Assembly (NCBI GenBank): GCA_947034895.1
Contig: OX344763.1
Location: forward strand, 83,161,093 to 83,225,092
Reading direction: 5' to 3'
Origin: Rhytidiadelphus loreus
Lineage: Eukaryota; Streptophyta; Bryopsida; Hypnales; Hylocomiaceae
Length of the DNA stretch: 64,000 nt
This document shows, one piece after another, positions 11,322 through 21,942 of this stretch. Under the pieces are notes generated by a model. The model was not told where the DNA came from and did not search any database. It saw only the letters and a program-made list of their open reading frames with translations. Positions within the stretch are counted from its first letter, which is position 1. Each line of letters begins with the position of its first letter. The position numbers were made by a program, and so were the translations under genes.

Positions 11322-12650
11322 TCAATCAAAATCGTAAGGGTCAGAGGGTTGTACCTGAGCGGATTCAGCCGCCTGAGGCTCAACCCCCTCCACAGCTACC
11401 AAACCAGAGGGCCCTCCCTCTTGTACCGCATTTGTGTCCCGCATGTCATCGTCGCTGGCCTCATAGTCGACCTTCTCCTCATCAACTGACATCGGCGAGG
11501 GATTGTCATGCAGAGAGTCGAAAGATGTTCCACAGGTCGAGACAAGTTCCACTGTGGCAACGACATCGGGTGCTGTTGATGCTCCAATTCTATCATCACC
11601 TCGATGATAAGCCCGCCTATCACTCAAACCAGCTCCGGATGGGCTGACGTCCACACCTATGGAAACAACAGCTTCAAAAGCTTGTCTATCTGGAGACAGA
11701 CGCCTGGGAAGCTGGGATGTTGGAGTGTTGGCTATAACATCTTCCACAGGAGCAGGCACTGCATCAGGCTTATCCTCGATTCGAGGATAAGGCAGCCTCG
11801 AGGATGAGGGAGTCTCATGCGAGACCGGAACCTGAGCTGATGTTGTAGGAGATTCGACAAGCGCTGGTTGGCTTGATTGCGACTTCACTGACTGCAAAAT
11901 TTGCGCCACTTGACTTTGGAGAGCGAAATATTGCACTTGTGATTCCTCCTGCATCTTCTGCATCTGCGCCTTTGACTCCTGCTGGAGCTTCAGCATTTCA
12001 GCTTTCGTCTCCGCAGTGCCGGCAACTGCTTCCTTCAGCTCCTTTTCACGAGCCTCCCTCTCAACTTTCCATGCAATTCTTCGGTCCTGTCTCTCCTTGT
12101 CCTTTTGCCAGTAATCCTTCTCGATTTTTACCACGACGCCGGAAGGCAAGAGAAGAGGTTTTATCTCGCTTACCTGAGGAGGTCTACTGTCGTCCTCCTC
12201 CTCATCGTCTGAGGAGTGAGGACAATCGATATCTTCATCACTACTCAAGTCAATGACGGGAATCGCTGCCGCTTCTACATCGGGAACATCTCCCACAGCC
12301 TCCATTATAGTGTCCTCCTCAACCTGAGGACCTTGTCCACCCGAGGACATTGGCGCATCCCCTAGACGCTGTCTAGCGTAATCAGTGTCCGTCTCGTAAT
12401 CCTCCTCTTCATGTCCCGGTTGATGAGATGAAGACGGGAGAGTCAAGTCCGGAACACTGGGCACGCGAGGGGATGTCCTCCAGGTATGAATTTGGAACGT
12501 GTTAGTTCCGAACTCGTTTATTCCTTCAACACCGAGGGCAGAAGGCACATGTAGACCAGCAGTATCCCTGACCCGGTCCACAGGTAATGGATCCTGTGCT
12601 GGTGAATTCAGCGTCATGGGCGGAGACTGAGGTAAATCCATATCAACCAA
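11322..12650 (-). CDS. acidic, SIM-containing coiled-coil protein region
   Basis: This frame of 442 codons ends in TGA at 11322-11324. In order it has a Pro/Ser-rich head, an acidic stretch, IPVIDLSSDEDID followed by SSDDEEEDD (a textbook SUMO-interacting motif, DNA about 12200-12265), a charged helix, and a Gln-rich coiled coil (EAREKELKEAVAGTAETKA, then repeated MQKMQEES). A Ser/Pro/Asp-rich tail follows. No enzyme motif is seen. It begins just after the methyltransferase-like exon on the same strand and may be its C-terminal extension, reached through a frameshift or a missed intron near 12650. Two 19-bp dyads lie in the coding sequence: 11771-11789 (read as YPRIED) and 11591-11609 (read as YHRGDD). 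Confidence 0.5.
   Translation of the reverse strand: MVDMDLPQSPPMTLNSPAQDPLPVDRVRDTAGLHVPSALGVEGINEFGTNTFQIHTWRTSPRVPSVPDLTLPSSSHQPGHEEEDYETDTDYARQRLGDAPMSSGGQGPQVEEDTIMEAVGDVPDVEAAAIPVIDLSSDEDIDCPHSSDDEEEDDSRPPQVSEIKPLLLPSGVVVKIEKDYWQKDKERQDRRIAWKVEREAREKELKEAVAGTAETKAEMLKLQQESKAQMQKMQEESQVQYFALQSQVAQILQSVKSQSSQPALVESPTTSAQVPVSHETPSSSRLPYPRIEDKPDAVPAPVEDVIANTPTSQLPRRLSPDRQAFEAVVSIGVDVSPSGAGLSDRRAYHRGDDRIGASTAPDVVATVELVSTCGTSFDSLHDNPSPMSVDEEKVDYEASDDDMRDTNAVQEGGPSGLVAVEGVEPQAAESAQVQPSDPYDFD
11591..11609. promoter_or_regulatory. 19-bp dyad copy, inside coding sequence
   Basis: TATCATCACCTCGATGATA. It differs from the TATCNTCGANTCGANGATA consensus in the left TCGA. It is translated on the minus strand as Y-H-R-G-D-D. 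Confidence 0.6.
11771..11789. promoter_or_regulatory. 19-bp perfect dyad, inside coding sequence
   Basis: TATCCTCGATTCGAGGATA, a perfect 9+1+9 palindrome. It is translated on the minus strand as Y-P-R-I-E-D, in the same phase as the copy at 11591. Confidence 0.8.
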
Positions 12651-12883
12651 GACCGGTTCCCGGGGGGCGGTTTCTCATAAGTAAGCGAGTAGGGAGAATT
12701 TGAGAAAAGAAAATCGTTCTTATCCATTTTGTCCGCTACCTTCGCAATCCTCAGATACGATCGGGCCTCTTCTTGATTAATAAATCCATAGAAAAATGCA
12801 CCAAACATTTGCACAGACAGATTCAAACACATGAAACTATTTAGTAAATAAGCAGAATCATTCATCATGGGATCAACTAAGGT

Positions 12884-12902
12884 TATCCTCAACTCGAGGA
12901 TA
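12884..12902. promoter_or_regulatory. 19-bp dyad copy, intronic
   Basis: TATCCTCAACTCGAGGATA, within the intron at 12837-12975. Confidence 0.65.
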
Positions 12903-12944
12903 TCCAGATTACTCCAAGCAATTATTACTCCAAACAATTATCTC

Positions 12945-12963
12945 TATCCTCGACTCGACGATA
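12945..12963. promoter_or_regulatory. 19-bp dyad copy, intronic
   Basis: TATCCTCGACTCGACGATA, in the same intron, 61 bp (start to start) from the previous copy and 12 bp inside the donor site. Confidence 0.7.
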
Positions 12964-14301
12964 GGCAAATCTCACCTTCGACGCAAGCATGAACTTCGGG
13001 CCCGAAAAAATTCCAAGAACATTCTCCTCTGGTTTCGCGAAATCTCGTAGAATGTCTAGGTAGAACTCCATTCGGAGTTCGCTTGCCTCAATTCTCCATT
13101 TGGCTTCCGTATTTTTGGAGGCCTCCAAATAATATACGCAATTAGGTGGCGTAACATACTTGGGCTTCATCAACGCCCGCGAGGATTTGGCAAAGTCACT
13201 ACTTTTCTTAAATATGAAAAGTAAAGGCACCTCCGGAGCAGTACCACAATTCGTTACGTTATTTATCATCTCTGCCCGGCTCGGAACATAAGTGGTCAAC
13301 ACTTTCTCGTATTGCTCCATGTGCGAAGATGCAAAAACAGTTGCATCTTTAAGATCCTCCTTGTCTTGCAAAATAAAGAGCCAAATATTTGGCTCTGACA
13401 ATTTGGGGTTGAGCTTTTTCAGGAGGAACGTCATGAAGGGATCGATGGAGCTCACATTCTTCGATGACTTTGCTCTTGGAATTTCTCTAACATCAAGAAC
13501 TGCAAGGTTCACTTCACGGCGTTCATACTGGTACGCCGTACTCGGTACCATTGACTTTGCTTGAATGTCAATACCCTGAATTTGAATTCCTCCAATTGGT
13601 TTTGGAAGTTGATATTTCAACTTCATGAACCGGGTGAACATGTGCAATACTTCAGGAAACTGCTACTCAAGGTCCTTTGCTCGCCTTGTCTAAGCGTCAT
13701 TCCGAAGGCGCTTCTTGAAGTACTCGGCTTTAGGGTGAGAAATGAGAAAATCCCATGATGCCGAGGTAAACCGATGCCGCAACTTCCACGACATCCATGT
13801 TTCGTCAATAACGTCACCACCAGCATCAATAAAGTGTAGAGACTTCTTGACATCCATTAAGTCTTGAAGCACAACTTTCTTGCGCTTTCTTCTTTCGACC
13901 CAATCTGCATGTGAGAGATTGTCCGAAATCAGAATTTTCGTCCTCGAAACAAAGACTTTTGGATATGTAGCCTTCCGATTGGGAGTAGTGCCGAGAAGGT
14001 GTTGTGCAAATATTCCGAAATCGATGTCCGTGAAGTGGCCGCAGTGTTTGAAGAATTCCCTCCTCAGGGCCATATTCTTCATCTTGAACCCCTTGCTGGC
14101 GTTGAACGGTTCCATAGTGACCGGGTCGATCAACTCTCCATTCGTGTGCTTCGTAAGGAAGGATTCCCAATGAGCAAACAACTCGTCCGGCAAGGTTATA
14201 ATCTGAATTTCATTCTTCAGATCTGCTGTTCCACTAATTGAAGCTCCGTCTTTTTCCGGATTTATGCTTTGAAAACGCTCGATGACCGCGTCAATGAATT
14301 T

Positions 14302-14486
14302 CTGCACAGCAAATAAAACATAGAATAGTCAGAGAAAACTGCTATCAGTATCATCGGCTCGATGATACCGTCGAGAAGGTGGTTAACTGTTCCGGCATGC
14401 CATGACAAATGAATAATGTGTTCCAAATGAAGAGGAAATCCAATGTATCATCGACTCGACGATACATGAAATGAACTGATTCTTAC
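14302..14486 (-). other. 185-bp intron carrying two 19-bp dyads
   Basis: The donor is TATAAG|GTAAGA at 14486 and the acceptor is GCTGTGCAG at 14302 (minus strand). The dyads are TATCATCGGCTCGATGATA at 14349-14367 and TATCATCGACTCGACGATA at 14446-14464. The intron joins the N-terminal gene region to the methyltransferase-like exon. Confidence 0.7.
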
Positions 14487-15920
14487 CTTATAATTCTGGA
14501 CATTGAATAATGCATTATTCTTCCTGTGGATGGCCTCATCCTTTTCGTCCGTGGGTCGCTTGTACGTCTTCCAGATATTGCGACAGGAAATTATTTGGTT
14601 CCCCCAAGTCGGTTGAGCGTGATCCAAATGGTTTGTACAGTTATAATGTTTCGAGATGTTTCTGAGTTTGTTGTGATCCAGAGACCACATAATCAGAGCT
14701 TCCCACGTTTGCAGCTGTACTCTTCGCTCTTCACCGCAGCCTTCAATTTGAAGTTCTTTAGAAGCTGTTACACTGTGCTAGCCATTGATAATCATGAATT
14801 GGCCATTTTTAATGTCATCCCAGTTCTTGGGCTTGACTTTCAACAACTGCTTCTTAGAATCGACAGGTGTAAGACAAAGAGTTTGTCTTTGCTTCATATC
14901 AATGAATTGAATGAGCTCCTTCTTTACTGTGTCCATGATGTCTCTCTGCAGTGTCCTGATCACATATTGATCGCAAGCAATTATGCATTGCTTTATGTAA
15001 ACGGTGACGGACTGCATCCCCTGCAGAAAACAGTCCTTATGGTCGGACCAGAAGTTGCGCTGAATAGATGCGAACTTCACGTGATCTGGTAGACGCTCTT
15101 TTGTTCCAGCTGAGTTGGTTGTCAAAGCAGATCCGGAGCTTCCAGCCCCAACAATATCACCCGGGAGACTCTTCTTCCTCTTGCGACTCGATTCACCTCC
15201 ATCTGAATTAGTTGCGTCCCTCTTCTTGGGCTCGGATCGCGCCTGACCTAGACAATTAGTTCTTGATGCAGAGCCGCCGGCAGTTGTTGGCGCAGTCGAT
15301 CGTCTGATCTCTGTTGACGGACGTCCCAGTAATGGTGCTTGTTCCACGTTTGCCAACGCATACCGATCTAGCATCTGAAAAATCAGACAAAGCCTTGAAG
15401 CGTTTGACTTTGCAGTGCTGTTTTTCCAAGGCACGTACCCATATTTCTCGAAATCTTCATTCAAGGACTCCATTTGAGACCCCTCTAGGAAAGTCATCAA
15501 GTTATCGAGGTCAAACTTGCCTTTTTGTGAGTTTACATCAATTACAATGGAGTGACAGTGGTCCAGATGTTTGCCACTTTCATCAACTTCTCGGAGGACG
15601 ATCACCACGTAGTTCTTTCGGTGCTCCTCAATGAGTGTAACTTTCTCCTTGATGTTGAGGGGTGTGTAGTTCGTCTTCCCTTGTATGCGGAAGCGTATGT
15701 ACACATAATTCTTCCACCGATTGACTCCGAATGTCCAATTTGGAACGTGGTCCTTGAATTCCCATAATGTCCCAAATGTATCTTCCATCTCAGTTATGAA
15801 CGGCTCGTCGGGAATGGGGTTCACAAATGGTTGGAGATGGTGGCTTGTTGTGGAGTAGTCATAGTTGTCTAGCTGTTCCATCTTGGATGTCCTGGAAACA
15901 ACAATTAAATCAATTAACAT
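14487..15920 (-). pseudogene. N-terminal part of the minus-strand methyltransferase-like gene
   Basis: A continuous frame runs from about 15880 to 14487 with one TAG (14778-14780) after FMIING. Coding resumes in the same frame with HSVTASKELQIEGCGEE and runs to a canonical donor at 14486. The first 150 codons include TFGVNRWKNYVYIRFRI and VIVLREVDESGKHLDH; no known domain is certain. The middle is a Ser/Gly/Lys-rich linker with a nuclear-localisation-like SSRKRKKSLPG. The rest is helical, Lys- and Gln-rich. The likely start is MEQLDNYDYST (about 15882); an earlier Met lies at 15920. I infer one gene spanning about 15.9 to 12.6 or 11.3 kb. Five 19-bp dyads lie immediately upstream. Confidence 0.45.
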
Positions 15921-15935
15921 GTTCTACAGCAATTG

Positions 15936-16471
15936 TATCGTCGCCTCGATGATAATCACTTGAGTTACGCCATTGGGAGATCACTTCTGAGATGAGTTAT
16001 GTGTTTCTCTTCTCGACAATTAGTTTAAACATTAATTTTAGATTTTTCCAGGATGTTTCTTCGCCATGATATTCATTTTTTAGGATCGATTATATTGAAG
16101 TATTCTCTATCGTCGATTCGATGATCCCTTTCTATTTTTCGACAATATTATGTTTCTGATAATGCCTTCTCACAGCATTTTTGATGTTGACAATTTTTCC
16201 TCTGTCATTCTGGATTACCTCTCTCATTTCTGTTTCCAGATATTTTAGGAGGATTTTGTATACTCGACTCGACGATACAAATTTCATTTTGAGGGTCAGC
16301 CTATCAAATATCATGTGGTTAATATACTCGTATAATAGTTTCGATGTTGATGTATCTCTTTGTTCTTCTCGATATTGAGGTATCCTCGAGTCGACGATAG
16401 ATTGGAGGCTGTTTTTTCTGGCTGGGTTCAAATGGTTGAATTCATGGATGCTTATCGTCGACTCGAGGATA
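15936..16471. promoter_or_regulatory. cluster of five 19-bp dyads upstream of the minus-strand gene
   Basis: The copies are at 15936-15954 (TATCGTCGCCTCGATGATA), 16108-16126 (last base changed), 16259-16277 (TATACTCGACTCGACGATA), 16381-16399 (TATCCTCGAGTCGACGATA) and 16453-16471 (TATCGTCGACTCGAGGATA). They lie in the 550 bp 5' of the gene starting at about 15.9 kb. This fits promoter- or transposase-type binding sites; function is inferred. Confidence 0.7.
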
Positions 16472-16550
16472 TAGTTTCATTATTCAAGATTTTCTATTTA
16501 TGAAAATTGGGAGTCTTGATCTTCAAGTCTGCATCCTTGAATTCTACTCC

Positions 16551-16604
16551 AAAACCCTAATCGTTTGCCATAAACCCTAATTAACATAAACCCTAAATCC
16601 CAAA
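16551..16604. repeat. interstitial CCCTAAA-like telomeric words
   Basis: AAACCCTAA occurs three times, interrupted. Further single words occur near 16760. Confidence 0.75.
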
Positions 16605-17204
16605 AGTATTTTTCTACCTTACAACTTCCAATCGCAGAAAATAACAAGAAATACTGTCACTGAATTTATAATAGTATTTGAACACCTGCAATCACAATAC
16701 ATGTCTGTGAAAATTACGTTTAGCAAAAGTTGATTGCCACATTCCTGAAAATACAGAACCCTAAACCCTGAAGGAAATCAACATAGACATTCCAAAACAA
16801 ATGAAGATGAAACCGTGCCAACTGAAGTCAAGCAACTAAGTAGCACCACAACCTACAATGCTTCACAGACAACAAAATGAAACCCAAACCACAAAATCAC
16901 ACCCGAGAATGCAAATAGGAAATCCAGCTGCAACGTGTTTCTCCATAGCAACGTACATTTCAAGGAAGTGAAGGAATTCAATCAGAAACAAACTTCAAAT
17001 ACGAGGACAACAACAAACCCGAGGAGTTCAATATAGCAAACAAGGAATGAAAACCAAAAAGGTGCAAGCTTCAAAGAAGACATGGAATTCAAGTGCGAAT
17101 TCATCTACTGAAATTACAAATCGAGAAAGAAAGAACTCATGGCGTTCAACTCCTACCGCGGCTTGCAACTTCTTGAACTCCAACCACGGACCACCGTTGA
17201 GCAC

Positions 17205-17525
17205 CACCGAACACGCGCGCCACCGAACACGCACACCGCGCCTCAACCAGTGCGCCACCGAACACACACACCGCGCCTCACCCTAGCGTGCCTCCACCGA
17301 ACACACACACACACAAATGCAAACGGACGTGCCTCACACACACAGCACACGAAGATCGAAGCGCGGCAAAAAATGAAAACATACGGAGACAGTCGAAGAA
17401 GCGCGCGCGTCGATGGAGGAGGAGGCTTCCGCGACTGGAGGAGGAAGACGAAGCCCCGACCCCAGCCCCGATCCCAGCCCCGACCCCGAACCCGAACCCG
17501 AACCCAAACCCAAACCGAACCTTCA
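17205..17525. repeat. GC-rich low-complexity: CA-rich and GAACCC-type runs
   Basis: There are CACACA runs near 17235-17330 and a hexamer-like series of CCGAACCC/CCCAAA at about 17455-17520. Several overlapping open frames on both strands arise from these repeats; none has a recognisable domain. It lies between the two divergent arms. Confidence 0.7.
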
Positions 17526-17625
17526 AAATGGAAGTGCCGAACCAAGACCAAGCTGGCAATTCAGGTTCATCTATATCAAATTGTTGTTGGCTTGGAAACC
17601 TTAGGAGTTCAAATTTCCTTATGAA

Positions 17626-20600
17626 ATTTCTGAATAAGAAGACTTTTGTATTGTTTTTAGAAGGTTTCTCAAAACCTCATAAGTTCAAATTTCCTTCTAA
17701 AAATTCCCATTAAGAAGACTTTGGTATTGTTTAACCCGAAACTTATTTGAAGGTTTCCCTAATATAATGGTTCCTTTTTGTATTTCTTATTTTTATGGTA
17801 GTTCTTCTTGGCTACAACCTTACTTTTAATAAACTGGTATTAGGATAATACGACGCCGTTCTAGCAAAAGGAGGAAGTTTCTTCATCACGTATCAGCATA
17901 TTAAAATATCAAATAGGATTGCAGTTTCTTGACTTCGAAAGAGGAAGTTTTACACTAGTAACATATAAGTAGGATTGCAACTACTTATTAGAACGAAAGA
18001 GATTATATGTTTTTGAAGTCCTTCTTAATACTCAATTTTCAATGTTTTTAGAAGATCATGGGATTAAATTTTATATATTACACCCTAAACCCAACTAGGA
18101 TTGTAATATTTCAATTACTAAAGTTTTGCCTTAACAATTTAGTATTTTAAATCATTGTGAAGTATAATGTTTTTACTATTTTCTTACTACATGTTGTATA
18201 ATACCAAATAATTTGAAATTTAGAAAGCATGTAGCCAAGTAGTCTACGAAGATGAATCTAAAGAAGCACTACCATTTTGGACCTTTTTTTATAGAATAAT
18301 TAGCTTGTACAATGGAACTGCCAATATTTATACAAGGTCAAAAAAATAAAAATAATGTAAGTGAATTTGAATGCTTATATTTTGCAATCAAAGTTGCATA
18401 TTTCCATTAACTACAAATGGTGACTTTAGAGATTCAATCAATCGAGGAAGATTGTCTAAAATTAATAAAAAAAAATTGTAGTATTATAAATGTGACACAC
18501 ATATGAAGTGAAAGGATAAATTTGATTTCTTAGATGAATTACACTTAAAGGTCTTCGTTGTCACTAGTACGGGTCTACAAAAAAACTAATCATTCAATTG
18601 AATATTTTTCAAAGTAACTTTCCCTTATTTTTGTTCCTTGCTAGTGAATTTGTAATAAATTGAACAGGTTTAGCTAATTTTAGTCATGTATGTTCAATGT
18701 AGGAAATACAAATGAGAACAATAAGAATATTTGTTAAAACAAACTACAAATTTGCAAATTGAAAAAGAATGTGGAGTTGTGGGTAAAAATAATTAATTAG
18801 GCTACTCATTATTATCTTTTTCATAGAAGTTGCTTATAGACAACACTAAAGTATGTTAAGCAATAGTATTGATAAGTGCAATTAGTTCTACAAATAAGAA
18901 AATTGTCATGAATTTATAGGGTTTCAGTGTGGCAAGTAGGTCAATCAAATGGGTCTTATATACCACCAACTAGTGTCATCTCAATTTTTAGAGAAAATTC
19001 GTACCTTCAATTTCATTGAAATCCTTTAACTTCCTATTTTGCATAAATATATGTAGTAATGTAGTATTCTGAAAGTAGAATAGTGGTAGTTAAAATCTTA
19101 ACAAGTATTTGCAAAGGTGTGGCTTACAAAAACTTTAATACTTTTAGTACTACATAGTATATACAAGAAAATCGAAATTACCAGAGTATTCTCACATTGT
19201 CATTGTGATTTGTTTTAAACTCTTTTATTTTAATCTACCTTGCGATTAATGAGAGCCACGATCATTGTAAACATTGAAGCTCATTTTATGTTCATTTTTT
19301 TAATTGTAAATATATTTTTAGCTATCTAGACATATTTCAGCACTTTAGGAAGATGAGCAATACAAATTTGTTTTCGAATTAAGGGTCTTCCAAAAATTTA
19401 AAAGAACATCGACTAACATTTTATTCTTTAAATCTCATTTCAAACTGTCACTAAGATCGATCCATATGAACTACAAAAGGATGTCTTTCAAATTATAAGA
19501 ATAAATCTTTCAGTTGTTGTATGCCATTGAACATAGACATGCAAGAATGAGTCAGGGCACATTTGTAGGGTAGAATTTACCTTTGACCATTCGTAACTTC
19601 TGTTTAGGGTATCTTAGATATCGTTCTTGAATATATCCAAGGACATTTCAATTTTATATTAAATAGAATACGATACAATTTTTTTAAATAGTATCAGAAC
19701 AATTTTGTTGGTTTCAATGTTATTTATATGAAACAGGTTAAGGTCTCCTTCAAATTTTGTTCATGAAGAATGAAATTGATTATGGTACACAATCTAAACA
19801 AAACACTTGGCAGATTTTGAGGAAGTGTACATTTAATCAATATGTACATATAAATCAGATTCCAAATGTTTTAGATCAAAGGCAAAGATTAGCAGTTCTG
19901 CATGTATATGAAGAAGCTTATTATATTTGGTGAAGTTCACTAGATACTCCCTCCACTTCAATAGGTTTGTCACCTTTGTGCATAATCTTTAGTACCCCCT
20001 TTTTTTTGGTGGAATTCTAATTGCCCATTAGACTCTAGAATTATATATATTTATTTATATTGTTTGAAAATCATACTTTTATTTCATTTTGCTTTGTAAA
20101 ATGGAAGAGCTACTAATGTAGTTTAATAATTTCATGTTATCACGATAATAATATAATTGTGTTCAAAGTTCTTAGAAAGAATATTTGCATAAAAATCATA
20201 GAATTTATAGTTTAATAGAATTATAATGACTCTTCAAACATGAAGCGGAATCACCTTTTACGTTCCAACCATAAAATCCTAATAAAACAATAACATAATA
20301 TCATAAAAAATGCAAAATTCACAATCATTATGATCGGTTTTAGGGTAATCACCCTTTGAACCATAAACTTTAAACTCTTAGGAAGAAGAGGAATTAAGAT
20401 TCTTGTTACTTTGATCAATAACACACTAAAATAAATAGAAATTTATGGAGAAAATGAATGAAGAACTTTATATTCTTAGTTATAGTGATTTGTAATTTTA
20501 TAAAAATAATGCAGTCATTACTTCAACACTTTTAAAGAAATTTCATGTGATATTTGGCATGATGTAGACAGTCGATATTTTGGTTACTAAGGCCTTATTA

Positions 20601-21010
20601 TTAATACTATAGGATTTAGAGTGTTTCAAACATTTTAATCTAGAAGTTCCATGCATCACATGAATAAAGCACTTCGTATGTACATCAAGTTGAGAAATGT
20701 CATTCTTCCTAATTAAACGTTCTTAAATTTCTGTATGCATGTTATAACTTTTATATATCATTCTTGATTGAATTTGAGATTTCTAGTAAATTTGTAGGAC
20801 TTACTTGGTGTTGCATTTCTTATTTGCATATATTTAGGGTTTACGCATATATTGTCGATTCAAAGCATTATATTTCTTCGGTCAAATGTTTAAATTCATT
20901 AATAATGAGCTTCGAATGAAACCCTTAACCGGCCAAAATAATATTCTGTAACGTAAAATGTTCCATTCCGCTCCAGAACACATTGACATTTTGTATTTCT
21001 TGTCATAGCC
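17626..21010. other. AT-rich spacer without genes
   Basis: Over 3 kb of strongly AT-rich sequence has no open frame of note, no 19-bp dyad and no recognisable element. It separates the two dyad clusters and is bordered on both sides by CCCTAAA-like repeats. Confidence 0.6.
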
Positions 21011-21012
21011 GT

Positions 21013-21117
21013 GAACCCAAACCCTAAACCCTAAAGGCAGACCCTAAACCCTAGAAAACTTGAACCCAAACCCTAAACCCTAAGGCAGACCCTAATCCCA
21101 AAAATCCTAAACCCTAC
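21013..21117. repeat. interstitial telomeric-like array with a 49-bp duplication
   Basis: Two copies of TGAACCCAAACCCTAAACCC followed by GGCAGACCCTAA start at 21012 and 21061, plus single CCCTAAACCC words. Confidence 0.85.
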
Positions 21118-21942
21118 ATATTTCACTTTTGAATGCCTATACAGAGAAATTTTGAGAATTCCTTGAACTGATATACCACGCTAAATCGTTAGAAATGAAA
21201 AAGTAGCCGGCACATTGAAGAGGACCAAACTTATTTTGGTGCAATACTATAATGCCGCCCACTTTTTGACGCAAAGCTGACAGAAAGCGCTAATTGTAGC
21301 TGGCCCAAACTTTTACAGGAATAAGGGCCCAAGAATCATGCCCACTTATCCCACATTTTTTGGGAATTCAAATATTGTCAACTCCGCGCTCATTTTAGGC
21401 GCCCTTTTTCGTCGGAAAGCTTCCTTCTCTGTGTACCACCATGCCATGGGTACTGAACGCCTCCTTCGCAACGGTTCATTCTTTTAGGTTTTGCTGTATC
21501 CATCTTCATTCGCAAAGAGTGCTCCGACGTTCTCTTTTCTCAAGTTATTGATTTTGTTCATGAGCTCCTGTTTGGAGTGGACACTTTTATACGGTCATTT
21601 GGCTCCGACCGTTTATTTCGTTACATTGTCGTTGTTTTGTTTTCTGAGGTCTTGTTTCAAGCGGTTAGTTCTACAGAAACGAACGTGCATGCAGGCCTCA
21701 GTTGCGTGGAAAGATATCGTCCTTCAGGTGGTTAACGAGCGCGATTGTCATCGTTGTTCTTGCAATTTCTTATCTGTTTCAGAAGAAGAGGTTTGTGATT
21801 TGTTTGTTGTGCTCAGTGCAGTACGCGCATAGTTTGTTGATTCGTATTCCTCTCGCAATTGTCGAGTATGAAATTTACAGTCTCCTACATTTACGCCGAT
21901 TATTCCAGAAGCGTTTCTTTCAATCTACTGAATTCAGTGGTC

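Larger units (their letters stand above)
12614..14301 (-). pseudogene. amino-methyltransferase-like gene body with degenerate motifs
   Basis: The exon begins after the acceptor GCTGTGCAG at 14302. About 200 codons of unrecognised sequence precede KYQLPKPIGGIQIQG and VNLAVLDVREIP, which sits where motif IV (DPPY/W) belongs but lacks Pro-Pro. After a strand like VFASSHMEQY, the segment ELRMEFYLDILRDFAKPEEN and VLGIFSGPKFMLASK match the helix plus motif I order of permuted beta-class amino-methyltransferases, though the Gly-rich loop is altered. An intron at 12837-12975 (donor AAG|GTGAG) holds two 19-bp dyads. Past it, CLNLSVQMFGAFF and EEARSYLRI continue the fold, but the phase is off by one. 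TAG codons at 13690 and 13663 break the frame at Gln-compatible places. It is probably catalytically dead. The fold is inferred from motif order. Confidence 0.4.

Noticed and set aside
17028..17713. Open frames on both strands in the GC-rich stretch
   Set aside because: They are driven by CA-rich and CCCGAA-type simple repeats, with no recognisable protein feature.
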